Below are positions 52,801 through 60,875 of a stretch of DNA of 64,000 bases, one piece after another. Source of the stretch: Gracilibacillus sp. YIM 98692 (GTDB taxonomy: Bacteria; Bacillota; Bacilli; Bacillales; Amphibacillaceae); NCBI RefSeq assembly GCF_010993965.1, contig NZ_WIXM01000004.1, positions 1-64,000 of the forward strand. Reading direction: 5' to 3'. A model generated the notes under the pieces. It was not told the origin of the DNA, made no database searches, and was given only the letters and a program-made list of their open reading frames with translations. Within the stretch, counting starts at the first letter, position 1. Each line of letters starts with the position of its first letter. Position numbers and translations under genes: made by a program.

Positions 52801-53717
52801 ATGACCGATTTGTCGGTAAAGGCTCCTTTTGCAGCCCCATACACACCTGCTAAGGCTCCCATTCCCATCATGGCACCAGCTTTACTCATAGTAGTGGTCA
52901 TACCACCACCCATACCCAATAAAGAACGGATGGCTTCGGATGTTGGAATAAAAATGATGAATAGAATGGTGTTCGTGATAAAATCACTCTCACCGGATAG
53001 CGTAATTAAACTAATCATCCAAAAAAGTGAGGCATGTACAGACTGAACCATAACCGTACCCACAAACTCCTTAAACCAAGCCATGGTGATTTGTTTCGTT
53101 TGTGGAATCAGGTATAAAGCTAGCATTAGAGGTCCGGTTATCATTAAGATTAATAGACTAATCTTACGCATTAAATAATAAAAGTTAGCCCATACAGTTA
53201 GACCTAGTAATACTAAGCCAATTAATAAGAAACCTATGACACCGTTACTAGATGATATTTCTGATAGTTCCATCAATTCATCCCATGTAGTGGGCATTTC
53301 AAAGAAACCTTCTGAATCTGCTTTAAAAGCATTCACAATAGTGTAATTGATCCCAAAAACGATGGTGTATAAGGTACTTAAGTTAAAAAACAAAATTGCA
53401 ACAATCGCTAAGTCTTTCATAAAAGCAAAGACAAAGGTACGGTTAGCAGGGTTAATCCCAGCGGAACCAATCTTCATTCCACCAAAGACTATCCCTATTA
53501 ATATCCCCGTTACGGCCATTGCTACAAAGACATTCATACCTGGTTGATAAATATCAAATATCTCTTCACGAGTGAAAATACCATAGGCTAATTCCGTATC
53601 GCCATCTCTCCCATATATCCATCCATGAATACCTCGTAGATTACTAAACGGAGCGACAATCCATTCAAACATACTTCGAAATATTACTTCTATGATATCC
53701 ATTACTTTATCTGTCAA
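49827..53717 (-). CDS. VirB6/TrbL-like channel protein with long repeat-rich tail
   Basis: The product has 1296 residues, from an ATG start behind ACGGTGGTGATG. The first 300 residues hold about seven membrane helices (MNVFVAMAVTGILIGIVFGG, DLAIVAILFFNLSTLYTIVF, FLLIGLVLLGLTVWANFYYL and others), as in VirB6/TrbL channel proteins. A Gly/Ala-rich stretch follows (GMGALAGVYGAAKG, GGAIAGSTLGYGVGGAVSGV). Then at about 420-860 comes a hydrophilic array of degenerate 60-75-residue repeats around 'W..EN/NK..F..dY...np.a..ee....wdkEv..K...' with 'YISKEDYANNVANAAHEQDK'-type units. The last 300 residues are basic and glycine-rich. Gram-positive VirB6 homologues often carry a long soluble extension; the repeat content here is unusual. 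Confidence 0.85.
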   Translation of the reverse strand: MTDKVMDIIEVIFRSMFEWIVAPFSNLRGIHGWIYGRDGDTELAYGIFTREEIFDIYQPGMNVFVAMAVTGILIGIVFGGMKIGSAGINPANRTFVFAFMKDLAIVAILFFNLSTLYTIVFGINYTIVNAFKADSEGFFEMPTTWDELMELSEISSSNGVIGFLLIGLVLLGLTVWANFYYLMRKISLLILMITGPLMLALYLIPQTKQITMAWFKEFVGTVMVQSVHASLFWMISLITLSGESDFITNTILFIIFIPTSEAIRSLLGMGGGMTTTMSKAGAMMGMGALAGVYGAAKGAFTDKSVMGTLKGAYNGTQKGKDGSADSSDGNDADPEVKKTVGANTGTDIGTTTRAERMLKPGEITNKMGKAVFGAAGSIAGSAMGPGGAIAGSTLGYGVGGAVSGVAGRVGAAGVEGLSALGKKSSGKFADNFKNSFKSKDLADEKLADSLAESKTEKWGEENKEDFMKRNREAFTDADDETLQNMWNQEYSAKKAENLEKAKGYVGAMRKNDGKYANAQSLADQTQESMTEQWAKDNKEQFMQDYDQNNPVPANASKEDKKQHESNKQKAWDKEVTNKQNQFGQLAKNTAEEMSNGLDLNRAYISKEDYANNVANAAHEQDKEAFVKDYRSKFNPDASRDEIEAMYDKKHSGNKQLYMGALQNAKPGEDQPNAKQLADASTEQLTDRWATANKADFERNYKVQNPNSTKEDIDVAWDKEVQGKRQEFAQASNQVANNMSKAQGKDIDQASISKEGFANQVATTLDHNDKQQFVKDYQTNALKTDQDIGKEYDVNHQPEKQSYLVQAQQATKGVKVGKIVSNFGKTANNDYIASQLATVKTAEAKKQFFKDQTDSGIDNDEQISKAWQEKEGQIYAQNHTDVSKKMPTSIELPSRVMPNNVFGDSTMGRAAASGARALVGTATGTYGATLGVVGDGVKGAGNFVMDTKIASSLKGIKVDGSGAYHSAKHQGETSLQALGSGTKGVFKGIQDRFLSHTPKNVLDKQQAVTHGLAYAGGIVTGAGGYQKMAQVGAKHNPYNPAVRQSSEVKEVAEIEQMAQKTDDEFGNKQVSPGAVQMVTTRDQSHLQVKDHAGQTRIVSRYGSGDSGLKKKDVVYQDMTIENGQLSQSSQAFKYDTGGNAVPTNRSVRVNPNRLVANHNRGKTKPIVHEAPPLNQAVDQGSFEQEQVVKRTQNVRMVVTRDTSYMVGTDKNTGEDYRISPYGNGDARLQPNEVRETGYTVKNKRWVKDRLTTNEQKQQVDYHTSTTADDLIPNKENKRAKSRRKMEKMRYKGLGGSV

Positions 53718-53722
53718 TTACA

Positions 53723-55849
53723 TCACCACCGTTCTTGCTGACGTTGCATTTCTTTTCTTTGTAGCATTTGTTCTAACACTGCTTGATTCGATTCAATAAA
53801 TGTTAACTCTTCTTCACTCGGATTCGTTTGTAGGTAGACGGAACTCTTACCAACTCGTAAAATTCCCTCGCCCTTGTCTGGATTTCCGAATAAAATATCT
53901 AATTCTCCTTCAGAAAGATCGAAATTCTCTCGTACTTTCTTTTCATCAATCTTATTCTGTTGCATAAACAAAATAGAAAAAGTAGCTTGCAAAATCCCCC
54001 TTGCTTTTGGATTTTCTAGTATTCTCACAAAATCCTGGGAAGCCCAACATAGCCCGCAATTGCGTTTTCGAGCACGTCTTGCTACTTTCTCAAAAAATGT
54101 AACGGTTTGATCGTTATCAATAAACTGCCATAATTCATCGCAATAAATATATTTTTTCTTGGTGGCATTGTCCGAGTTTTTGGCGAAATATTCCCATAAA
54201 TAGTTTAGAATGACATGATAGGCGATAGGTCTCAAGAAGCCTTCTTCCATTTGACTAATATTAAAGTTTACTAATCTAGCACTATTCAAATCTTGTGGAT
54301 TCCCTTTACCAAGAAAAGTCTGGCCATCAAAAATAGGCTTTGATCCATCACGTAAAAAGGGACGGATAGCAGCGATTAACCGTTCTGCTTTTCTTTCTTT
54401 TTTATAGTGTTTAATAAGATAATGATATATATCAGATATCGTTGGTTCCGGCTTTCTCACCTTTGACTGAATCAATTCTCCATCAATTACTTGTGCCTTT
54501 TCTTGATATAATGAGTCAGGGTGTGAGGTCATTTGTAATTGTTCCTCAAAAACGTATTTCATCGCTTCTTCCGTATAATTTCGTTCAAACACATCTAACC
54601 CATCATCTTCCCCATTTTTTCCTCGAATGATGATATCAAAAAAGTTTAATATTTCATTTTGTTTTTCTTTAAGGGGAACAAAACGAATATATTGCTTTCC
54701 ATTTTTCTCAACAATCTCTCGCTTATCTTCATCATCCAGCCAATCCATTTCTTCATCTTCTTGAGTTAAAGGGATATCTGTTGGACTAATGGCACATGGA
54801 TTGATGCATATTTTTTCTTCTTCACTGATATTGAGATTAATACCGCCCAATCGTTGGGTAAGTTTTGTCATCTCCCCTTCTGGGTCAATAATGGTGGACC
54901 ATACATTGGCTCCGCTTGTTTCCCTTGCGATTTTTAATTTCATCGCTAAGGATTTACCCGAACCTGGAATGCCTGTAATCCCCATATTATAATTTTCTGG
55001 TCGGAATTCTTCTGTCCCAAAACTATTCATAAATTCCAATTGTCCGGTGATTTTATTGATCCCAATGGGAACACCACCTATGTATTTACCACTTCCGCTA
55101 ATAAACGGGGCAAATGTTCCTAATGAACGACGATCTAAGTTTCGCAATGAATCATTCAAAAGGTTCGTTCCAATTGGCAAGGAACTCTTATAGCCTTTCT
55201 TCACTCGACTCCATGACGGTGCCAGCTTAATAAAACGAGAGGACATTTCATCTTCTAACATTTCACTATAACTATCTAATTCTTTTTCTGATTGAGCATA
55301 AAGCGTTCCTAAAGTCGAAACATTATACCAATCGTTTTCAGAAAATTGAATTTCAGCCATTAACTGCTCTGTATCAAATATTTTCGTTTGAAAATCTTGT
55401 TCTTGATCGATATTACCTCTTTTACGTTGGAAGGCTAAACTAGATTGAAGGGTAGTTAATTGCTTTTGTAATGCTCTCATGGCATCTGATTTTTTCACTT
55501 TATGAACATCAACCACAACATCCATTTCTCCACTATTCGTGAGGGAATATAGCCAGTTGGTTTGTAACTTTCGCGGGTAGCCATCCCTAGGTATATACAT
55601 TGGTCGAAAATAGGTTTTCGTTCCTAAAGATTGTTTCAGTACACCATAATCTTCTGCATTGATGGTCATGCCATCGGGAGATATTAGATCCCATATGGTT
55701 GGTTTATCATATAATTGAGTATGTAGCTCTTCTTCCTGATTTGTTTCTTCTTTCTCTTCTTTAGCTTGCTCTTTCTTCTGTATTTTTATTTTCTTTATTT
55801 TCTTCTGCTGCAGCTTCTTGGAGTTTTTTATCTTCTCCCATAGCTTCAT
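53723..55849 (-). CDS. VirB4-family T4SS ATPase
   Basis: The product has 708 residues, from an ATG start behind GGAGGGAATCGAGA. A basic, coiled-coil-prone N-terminus is followed by the ATPase. Walker A is GIPGSGKS at about 293-300. The downstream NVWSTIIDPEGEMTKLTQ is typical of VirB4/HerA-FtsK proteins. Walker B is YIYCDE at about 567-572. It is the motor that powers pilus assembly or substrate transfer. It overlaps the end of the previous gene by 89 bases in another frame and precedes the VirB6-like gene by 5 bases, so all are one operon. Confidence 0.9.
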   Translation of the reverse strand: MKLWEKIKNSKKLQQKKIKKIKIQKKEQAKEEKEETNQEEELHTQLYDKPTIWDLISPDGMTINAEDYGVLKQSLGTKTYFRPMYIPRDGYPRKLQTNWLYSLTNSGEMDVVVDVHKVKKSDAMRALQKQLTTLQSSLAFQRKRGNIDQEQDFQTKIFDTEQLMAEIQFSENDWYNVSTLGTLYAQSEKELDSYSEMLEDEMSSRFIKLAPSWSRVKKGYKSSLPIGTNLLNDSLRNLDRRSLGTFAPFISGSGKYIGGVPIGINKITGQLEFMNSFGTEEFRPENYNMGITGIPGSGKSLAMKLKIARETSGANVWSTIIDPEGEMTKLTQRLGGINLNISEEEKICINPCAISPTDIPLTQEDEEMDWLDDEDKREIVEKNGKQYIRFVPLKEKQNEILNFFDIIIRGKNGEDDGLDVFERNYTEEAMKYVFEEQLQMTSHPDSLYQEKAQVIDGELIQSKVRKPEPTISDIYHYLIKHYKKERKAERLIAAIRPFLRDGSKPIFDGQTFLGKGNPQDLNSARLVNFNISQMEEGFLRPIAYHVILNYLWEYFAKNSDNATKKKYIYCDELWQFIDNDQTVTFFEKVARRARKRNCGLCWASQDFVRILENPKARGILQATFSILFMQQNKIDEKKVRENFDLSEGELDILFGNPDKGEGILRVGKSSVYLQTNPSEEELTFIESNQAVLEQMLQRKEMQRQQERW

Positions 55850-56708
55850 TCTCGATTCCCTCCTTCACAAGTTCGATAAAAGCATCTTCCTGGTCTGCTG
55901 TTACATAAAGGGAGGTCATTTCTTGATCGACCATATCTCTGAATCGATTTTTAACTGCTTTACGTCGGTTGAAAGTGTAATATAAAAGTTCACCTAACCC
56001 TTCACTTGTAAGTAAGTCTACTTTCATACGTGCTTTTCTAAGTTGCTGTTTTGCCGTGTTATATCGTCTGAAGAGTTCAGCAAATGCCTTCTCAACGATT
56101 TTTTGTTCTAATTCTTCTGTATTTTCCGCTGTAATATCGGATGCTTTCACCTGGTGTGTCCATACAATATACCGTTTCGTTTCAAAACGTGGCTGTTCCT
56201 GTTGCCATCTCACGAGATCATTCACCATACTCTGCCCATACTCCAAAGCATTCTTCGATAGATCCTCTGCAATTTCCATATTTTTTTGCATTTCTTGAAT
56301 GGGTTCGGTCAAATCAATATATCTATTCTGTAAGTAAAATTGCACATGATAATCAATCTGAGCTAACCAATTTTCGAAATCAGCATCAATGGCATTTTGT
56401 TCATGATCACTCAGTAAGAAGTAGTTCACGGGGTCAACCTCTGCTATTAAGACAAAGCGATTGTCTTTGTAGCGCAACATGTGATTATCTATTTCTTTTA
56501 CTTCACTTAGAAATTCTCGAAATGTTTTGGGTTCTTCATCCGGTTGAATAAGGTGTTTATTTTGTTTTTTACTTTTGCCCTTTACATTTTGCTTTGCCAG
56601 CTTATCAGGGTTTGGTTCCTTCCAGGGAAGAATCGGCTTTTTCTCCATCACTCGAGCAAAAATATAAATCGCAATACCGAATGCTCCCATTATTAGTACA
56701 TCTGACAT
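55761..56708 (-). CDS. T4SS protein resembling a separate VirB4 N-terminal domain
   Basis: The product has 315 residues. It has one N-terminal membrane helix (about 3-18) and a soluble region with EFLSEVKEIDNHMLRYKDNR, FVLIAEVDPVNYFLLSDHEQ, YHVQFYLQNRYIDLTEPIQE and KRYIVWTHQVKASDITAE. This pattern is that of the N-terminal part of VirB4/TraC proteins, here encoded apart from the ATPase. No Walker motif is present. Its last 89 bases overlap the ATPase gene. It probably forms a complex with the ATPase at the membrane. Confidence 0.75.
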   Translation of the reverse strand: MSDVLIMGAFGIAIYIFARVMEKKPILPWKEPNPDKLAKQNVKGKSKKQNKHLIQPDEEPKTFREFLSEVKEIDNHMLRYKDNRFVLIAEVDPVNYFLLSDHEQNAIDADFENWLAQIDYHVQFYLQNRYIDLTEPIQEMQKNMEIAEDLSKNALEYGQSMVNDLVRWQQEQPRFETKRYIVWTHQVKASDITAENTEELEQKIVEKAFAELFRRYNTAKQQLRKARMKVDLLTSEGLGELLYYTFNRRKAVKNRFRDMVDQEMTSLYVTADQEDAFIELVKEGIENEAMGEDKKLQEAAAEENKENKNTEERAS

Positions 56709-56723
56709 TTATTTTCCTCCTTA

Positions 56724-57044
56724 TTATTTTGATCCTTTCCTCCACACTCCTATTTCATTTTTATAATTTAATTTGATTAGTAAATAATGATCATAATAGA
56801 GGTTATATTTTTGTTTTTTCCTAAAAGCGAGCAAAAGTATAATGGTGGCTACTGGAAGACCTGCAAAAAAGCTCATAAAAAAGCCAATTATCCAATGGGG
56901 TGCTAGTTGAAATACAGTTGGTACGTAAGCGTATATTGTAAAGGCTCCTGCCACTAGATAAATTAGCTGTCGAGGGCTCATGATACCTAGAATAGTTTTT
57001 TGCTCACTGGACATATCGATTGGTACAGTTACTTTTTTGGACAT
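56724..57044 (-). CDS. PrgI-family (VirB3-like) T4SS membrane protein
   Basis: The product has 106 residues, from an ATG start after AAAGAAGGGATCAAAAG. It has the PrgI pattern: KKVTVPIDMSSEQKTILGIM, SPRQLIYLVAG and two helices (about 28-45 and 52-70), then FRKKQKYNLYYDHYLLIKL. PrgI proteins are the Gram-positive equivalents of VirB3, small inner-membrane channel components that work with VirB4. It lies between the pilin and the VirB4-type genes, as in other Gram-positive transfer operons. Confidence 0.88.
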   Translation of the reverse strand: MSKKVTVPIDMSSEQKTILGIMSPRQLIYLVAGAFTIYAYVPTVFQLAPHWIIGFFMSFFAGLPVATIILLLAFRKKQKYNLYYDHYLLIKLNYKNEIGVWRKGSK

Positions 57045-57110
57045 CTTTTGATCCCTTCTTTCTTTATAAGTGAACCCCTCTCGTTAAAGAGGGGTTCATG
57101 GTATTCTTGT

Positions 57111-57473
57111 CTATGCTCCAAAGCCAGCAATCCAGCCAGCAATGTCATAAGCTTTCATAATGACCCATCCACCTACGAATGACATAGCAATACCAATAAA
57201 TCCTTGTGTCCTTCCTTGTGGATTCCCTTGCGCTCCAGATAACTTTGCACCGGCAAAGATTAAACAGCCGATGATCCAGAAACCTCCCAGTGCCATGATA
57301 AAATAAACAAGGGAACTTAAGTCATCATAAATACCACTATTTTCGATGTTTCCATCGGGAGTAATCCCTGCTTTTTCCCAAGCAGCATAGGTTTCATCTG
57401 GACCTACCAATAACCCCAATGAAAACACAGTAGCCATCATAATGAATGGCGGGATCCATGTTTTTAGCTTCAT
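57111..57473 (-). CDS. VirB2/TrbC-like pilin subunit
   Basis: The product has 120 residues, from an ATG start behind GAGGAGGGCAAACAAA. A signal peptide (about 1-31) is followed by two hydrophobic helices (about 54-75 and 89-112) joined by a short loop, SGAQGNPQGRTQGF. This two-helix arrangement after a cleaved signal is that of VirB2/TrbC conjugative pilins. It is the first gene of the T4SS operon, preceded by a leader terminator (57515-57579). Confidence 0.8.
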   Translation of the reverse strand: MKLKTWIPPFIMMATVFSLGLLVGPDETYAAWEKAGITPDGNIENSGIYDDLSSLVYFIMALGGFWIIGCLIFAGAKLSGAQGNPQGRTQGFIGIAMSFVGGWVIMKAYDIAGWIAGFGA

Positions 57474-57514
57474 TTTGTTTGCCCTCCTCTATAATTCATA
57501 AAATTTCATGGGAA

Positions 57515-57579
57515 TAAAAAAACCCGAAAAAATCACGAAATACACGCACGTATGGCGTGTTCATGATCTTTTCGGGTCT
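57515..57579 (-). terminator. Leader terminator upstream of the T4SS operon
   Basis: Reading leftwards: GACCCGAAAAGATCATGAAC, a nested ACACGCCATACGTGCGTGT hairpin, then TTCGTGATTTTTTCGGGTTT and TTTTATTCC. It lies 42 bases before the pilin gene. Confidence 0.75.
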
Positions 57580-58044
57580 TTCCCGGTGAATTTATGAAAT
57601 TTTTTCTAATCATAGCTTATACAATTTTCACCATAAATGCAAGTCATTTTTTTCCTAATATAACGAATATATGTAATCAGAAAATGATCTTTTTATACTT
57701 TTTCTAAAAATGATTTAACCATCCCAATTGTTAAGTGACAATAAAGTTGCTTAACAAACGCCAGTCATGCTATTTAACAATCGGGCCAGATTGTGGAGGA
57801 ACATACCTCTTCATATATGGATATTTATGTTAAAATCGAATGAGATTGTGAAAAGATATACTTAAACTCTAACGGGATGCAAGAGTTAAACAAGACAAAC
57901 TTTGCTATTGATGGTCTTTTCTTTTTTGATAAGTTATTAGAATATTATGTTAATATAAAATGTAAAGATATTAAGTTAAACGCAGTTATTATATGAAGGT
58001 TTTACATATAAAGAACCTATAACTTTGCATAGGGGGGGAAGAAT
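57580..58044. other. Divergent interval before the HIT gene
   Basis: It holds the presumed leftward T4SS promoter region, a repeat copy at 57868-57896, and two TATGTTAAAAT/TATGTTAATAT -10-like boxes (about 57826 and 57948). No gene is supported. Confidence 0.45.
57868..57896 (+). repeat. Cassette-type dispersed repeat, copy 10
   Basis: CTCTAACGGGATGCAAGAG followed by TTAAACAAGAC, a near-perfect copy, almost the same as copy 2. It precedes the HIT gene. Confidence 0.7.
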
Positions 58045-58545
58045 TTGAAACTTAGACAAATGGCTGGTGAAATGAATGTATATTCGCATAAACCTGAAGG
58101 GTACGAGTGTCCATTTTGTCGTATTGTTTCAGGTATTGAGAAAAATAATAAAGGAACGAAACAAATAGACATTATCTATCAAAATAAATATGTGACTGCA
58201 TTTATTGCAAGTAAATGGTGGCCAAACAACAAAGGGCATGTTCTTGTAGTTCCTAATGAACATTTCGAAAACATATATGAACTTACTTCAGAAATGGCTG
58301 CTGAAATTCATCGTGCTGCTCAAATGACAGCGTTTGCTATGAAAAATACTTATGAGTGTGATGGTGTTTCTACTCGACAACATAATGAGCCTGCTGGAAA
58401 TCAAGACGTGTGGCATTATCATCTTCACGTTTATCCGAGGTACGAAAACGATAATCTCTATCTAACGAAAGGTTCTTATACTGAACCAGATGAACGTCCT
58501 TTCTATGCAGAAAAGTTGCGTTCGTGGATACAAGAGAATGTTTAA
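58045..58545 (+). CDS. HIT-family nucleotide hydrolase or transferase
   Basis: The product has 166 residues, from a TTG start behind AGGGGGGGAAGAA. The histidine triad is WHYHLHVYPR, preceded by NEPAGNQDVW. The entry motif is NNKGHVLVVPNEHFENIYEL, and YECPFCRIVSG supplies half of a zinc site. HIT proteins hydrolyse AMP- or nucleoside-linked phosphoramidates and dinucleoside polyphosphates. The natural substrate is unknown here. It is a single gene flanked by repeat copies 10 and 11. Confidence 0.88.
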   Translation: MKLRQMAGEMNVYSHKPEGYECPFCRIVSGIEKNNKGTKQIDIIYQNKYVTAFIASKWWPNNKGHVLVVPNEHFENIYELTSEMAAEIHRAAQMTAFAMKNTYECDGVSTRQHNEPAGNQDVWHYHLHVYPRYENDNLYLTKGSYTEPDERPFYAEKLRSWIQENV

Positions 58546-58566
58546 TGTCATTATTCGAAGAGTGGT

Positions 58567-58595
58567 AAATTTACAGGGAGTTGCCAATTAAATGC
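58567..58595 (+). repeat. Cassette-type dispersed repeat, copy 11 (weak)
   Basis: TTTACAGGGAGTTGCCAATTA. It keeps only the GGGAG-type core of the family. The placement between HIT and Nudix units fits. Confidence 0.3.
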
Positions 58596-58668
58596 AGCTC
58601 CTTTTCCTTATTGTAATAAATAGCCGAATAGTGAAACAAAACCAAACAATAGTAAGAGGAGGGTTGGT

Positions 58669-59087
58669 TTGAATTCCATTAAAAAGCATATGGTTATGTC
58701 ACAAGAAATAAAAATGGCAAAAAGCAAGTGTTGGTTTTTCAACATCCAATAGCTGAAGCTGGAATCCAAATACCTAAAGGTACAGTAAAAAATGGAGAAG
58801 ATACATTTAATGCAGTTATTAGGTAGATTAAAGAAGAAACTGGATTGAGAAATTTTTCTGTTGATCATTTAATTGCTGAAGACTTTTGGGAGAACGATGA
58901 TGGTAAGATACATAATCGATTTTTTTATAAGTTAACTGTTAACGATGTCGAAGATAAATGGGATTATCAGCCGACTGGTGGAGGCGAAGAAGAAGGTCTA
59001 ACTTTCCATTACTTTTGGATTTCTTCTGAAAATGAAGTTGAACTTATTCGAGGACATGGAGATTATTTAAACCTTATCTTCAACTAA
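58669..59087 (+). pseudogene. Nudix hydrolase, inactivated
   Basis: The TTG at 58669 has AAGAGGAGGG upstream. One extra A in the AAAAA run near 58684 gives the frame KAYGYVTRNKNGKKQVLVFQ, HPIAEAGIQIPKGTVKNGED. The Nudix box then reads R-stop-IKEETGL: TAG replaces the GAG of REIKEETG (about 58826). The rest (NFSVDHLIAEDFWEN to DYLNLIFN) is open to 59087. One frameshift plus one nonsense change make this a true pseudogene. Confidence 0.8.
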
Positions 59088-59105
59088 AGGGTTGCGAAAA
59101 TAGAA
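59081..59105 (+). repeat. Cassette-type dispersed repeat, copy 12 (degenerate)
   Basis: CAACTAAAGGGTTGCGAAAATAG. It overlaps the stop codon of the Nudix pseudogene and precedes the DUF2199 gene. Confidence 0.4.
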
Positions 59106-59129
59106 AAATGAACTATTATGGAGGGCGAA

Positions 59130-59642
59130 ATGACAAATATCAAGGGATACACTTGTAGTTGCTGCGGAGAATATCACGAAGAACTTCCTACGAGTTACGG
59201 GAATCCAGCACCAGTTTATTATTATTCTGTTGCAGACGGAGAACGTCAGGATAGATTTGAACTAGATGAAGACTTATGTATTATGGATAAACAACACTTT
59301 TTTATTCGTGGTTGTATAGAAATCCCAATAATCGGAACAGAGGAACACCTAATATGGGGTGTATGGGTATCTTTAAGCGAAGCTAATTTTAATAAAACAA
59401 AAGAACTTTGGGATAAACAAGAATTATTGGAACCAATGTACGGTTGGTTATCTACTGCTTTGCCCTGTTATCCAGATACCGTGAATTTAAAAACGAGGGT
59501 ACAACCTAGACCCAATGGAATTAGACCTTATATTGAACTCGAACCAACAGACCATCCTTTGGCAGTTGAATATAGAAATGGAATTACAATTGAGCGCGTA
59601 CAAGAGATAGCTGAAGAGTTATGTGTGAATAAAGATAATTAA
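59130..59642 (+). CDS. DUF2199 protein
   Basis: The product has 170 residues, starting at the ATG at 59130 because ATGGAGGGCGAA is its ribosome binding site. An upstream ATG at 59118 is part of that signal. It matches the DUF2199 pattern: YTCSCCGEYHEELPTSYGNP, ERQDRFELDEDLCIMDKQHF, FIRGCIEIPIIGTEEHLIWG and VWVSLSEANFNKTKELWDKQ. A CxCC zinc-type N-terminus is present. Function is unknown for the family. It is a single gene between repeat copies 12 and 13. Confidence 0.85.
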   Translation: MTNIKGYTCSCCGEYHEELPTSYGNPAPVYYYSVADGERQDRFELDEDLCIMDKQHFFIRGCIEIPIIGTEEHLIWGVWVSLSEANFNKTKELWDKQELLEPMYGWLSTALPCYPDTVNLKTRVQPRPNGIRPYIELEPTDHPLAVEYRNGITIERVQEIAEELCVNKDN

Positions 59643-59665
59643 TAATTAAATTTAGCTTGTTATTA

Positions 59666-59697
59666 AACTATTGGATGCGTTTCTAGAACAAGCAGGA
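59666..59697 (+). repeat. Cassette-type dispersed repeat, copy 13
   Basis: AACTATTGGATGCGTTTCTA followed by GAACAAGCAGG. It precedes the zinc-ribbon gene. Confidence 0.45.
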
Positions 59698-59793
59698 ACG
59701 CTTATTTTATTAGTAAATGAATAAGGGTTGTTAAATTTTACTTGAGTAAGTAGAGAATGCTTTTTGTTATGATAGTTCATGAGGTGAATTAAT

Positions 59794-60129
59794 TTGAAAC
59801 TACCGAAATGTAAAGAATGTGGTCATCAATTTGGTTGGAAGGAAATGATAATTTCGCAATGGCGTAACGGTGGGTTAAAAGAAGTACAATGTAAGATTTG
59901 CCATACAAAGTTTACTATAAAAAATTCATTATTTCTTTACTTACTCCTTTTTATGGGACCTATTGTAATATCACATTTAGTGTTAAATAAACATTTCATC
60001 ACGAATGATGTATCATTAACTCCTAAGAGTTTATTAATGGAACTAACACCATTATTAATTATTTTTATAATGATTTCTCTTATCTTACCTTATATTGCGA
60101 AATTAGGAACGCCTATAAAAAATCAATAA
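59794..60129 (+). CDS. Zinc-ribbon membrane protein (cxxc_20_cxxc type)
   Basis: The product has 111 residues, from a TTG start behind GAGGTGAATTAA. The N-terminal KLPKCKECGHQFGWKEMI, with VQCKICHTKF about 20 residues later, is the paired CxxC layout of the TIGR04104 family. Two membrane helices follow (about 47-65 and 86-105). It is typical of single-gene accessory proteins in Bacillaceae with no known function. Confidence 0.75.
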   Translation: MKLPKCKECGHQFGWKEMIISQWRNGGLKEVQCKICHTKFTIKNSLFLYLLLFMGPIVISHLVLNKHFITNDVSLTPKSLLMELTPLLIIFIMISLILPYIAKLGTPIKNQ

Positions 60130-60240
60130 CTGATATATTACTGTAAACATATTGATAAAATTTGTGAGAATAGGTTTGTTTCTTTAGCGAAGAATGGCAA
60201 CTCCCTATTGTGCTAAAAGAGCAGTAAGATGGATTTTCAA

Positions 60241-60266
60241 CAAACGGGTGGCGTTACTTGAATAAC
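60241..60266 (+). repeat. Cassette-type dispersed repeat, copy 14
   Basis: CAAACGGGTGGCGTTACTTG followed by AATAACGG. It precedes the gene at 60350. Confidence 0.45.
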
Positions 60267-60349
60267 GGTAATGCTCGTTCTTTTGCAGAAAAAGCTGGAA
60301 CAGATGGGATTATAATTGACATATTAAGTAAACGGGATTGGGTGAAATT

Positions 60350-60868
60350 ATGGATGAACGAAAAATACTGTTACAGCAAAAAATTAAAGTTAACAAACAA
60401 AAAGGTCAGAGAAAAATATTAGTGGATATGCTACCAAAAGATTTGTCCCATGTGATAGAAAATTCCGATTTAATCACTTCCCCAGAATTAGAAAAAGTCT
60501 TAAATTCAGTTCATGAGAGATGGAACAATGAATTACATACACACGATTTTATTATTAACTATGAGAATCACAGAAAGGAGTTTAGTTGGGGACAAGAAGT
60601 AATACAGTTCGTACAGGGAATAACCATTGCTGAAGAGCAGGTTTATTTATTTTTAGGTATATCTGATAGCCCCATATTTCTTGTAGACGGAAATTGGGTA
60701 ATAAAGAACTTTAGAGTTCTTTGGCAAAGCATAAACTATGAGGATGTATGGATTATAGGTCAAGATTTCAATTATGGCGTACTTGTTTCATGTTATGGAG
60801 GCTATTTAGAACATGACCCAAACCCTAAAGAAATTTTTTATGCAATTACTAAATGGAATGATGACTAG
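60350..60868 (+). CDS. Uncharacterised cytosolic protein
   Basis: The product has 172 residues, starting at the ATG at 60350 with TTGGGTGAAATT in front. A TTG at 60338 in the same frame is less likely. The N-terminus is basic and helical (QQKIKVNKQKGQRKILVDML). The C-terminal part contains EQVYLFLGISDSPIFLVDGN, EDVWIIGQDFNYGVLVSCYG and HDPNPKEIFYAITKWNDD. It resembles cytosolic immunity-type or YxiF-like proteins of Bacillus, but I cannot be sure. It is a single gene between repeat copies. Confidence 0.65.
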   Translation: MDERKILLQQKIKVNKQKGQRKILVDMLPKDLSHVIENSDLITSPELEKVLNSVHERWNNELHTHDFIINYENHRKEFSWGQEVIQFVQGITIAEEQVYLFLGISDSPIFLVDGNWVIKNFRVLWQSINYEDVWIIGQDFNYGVLVSCYGGYLEHDPNPKEIFYAITKWNDD

Positions 60869-60875
60869 AGTTTAT

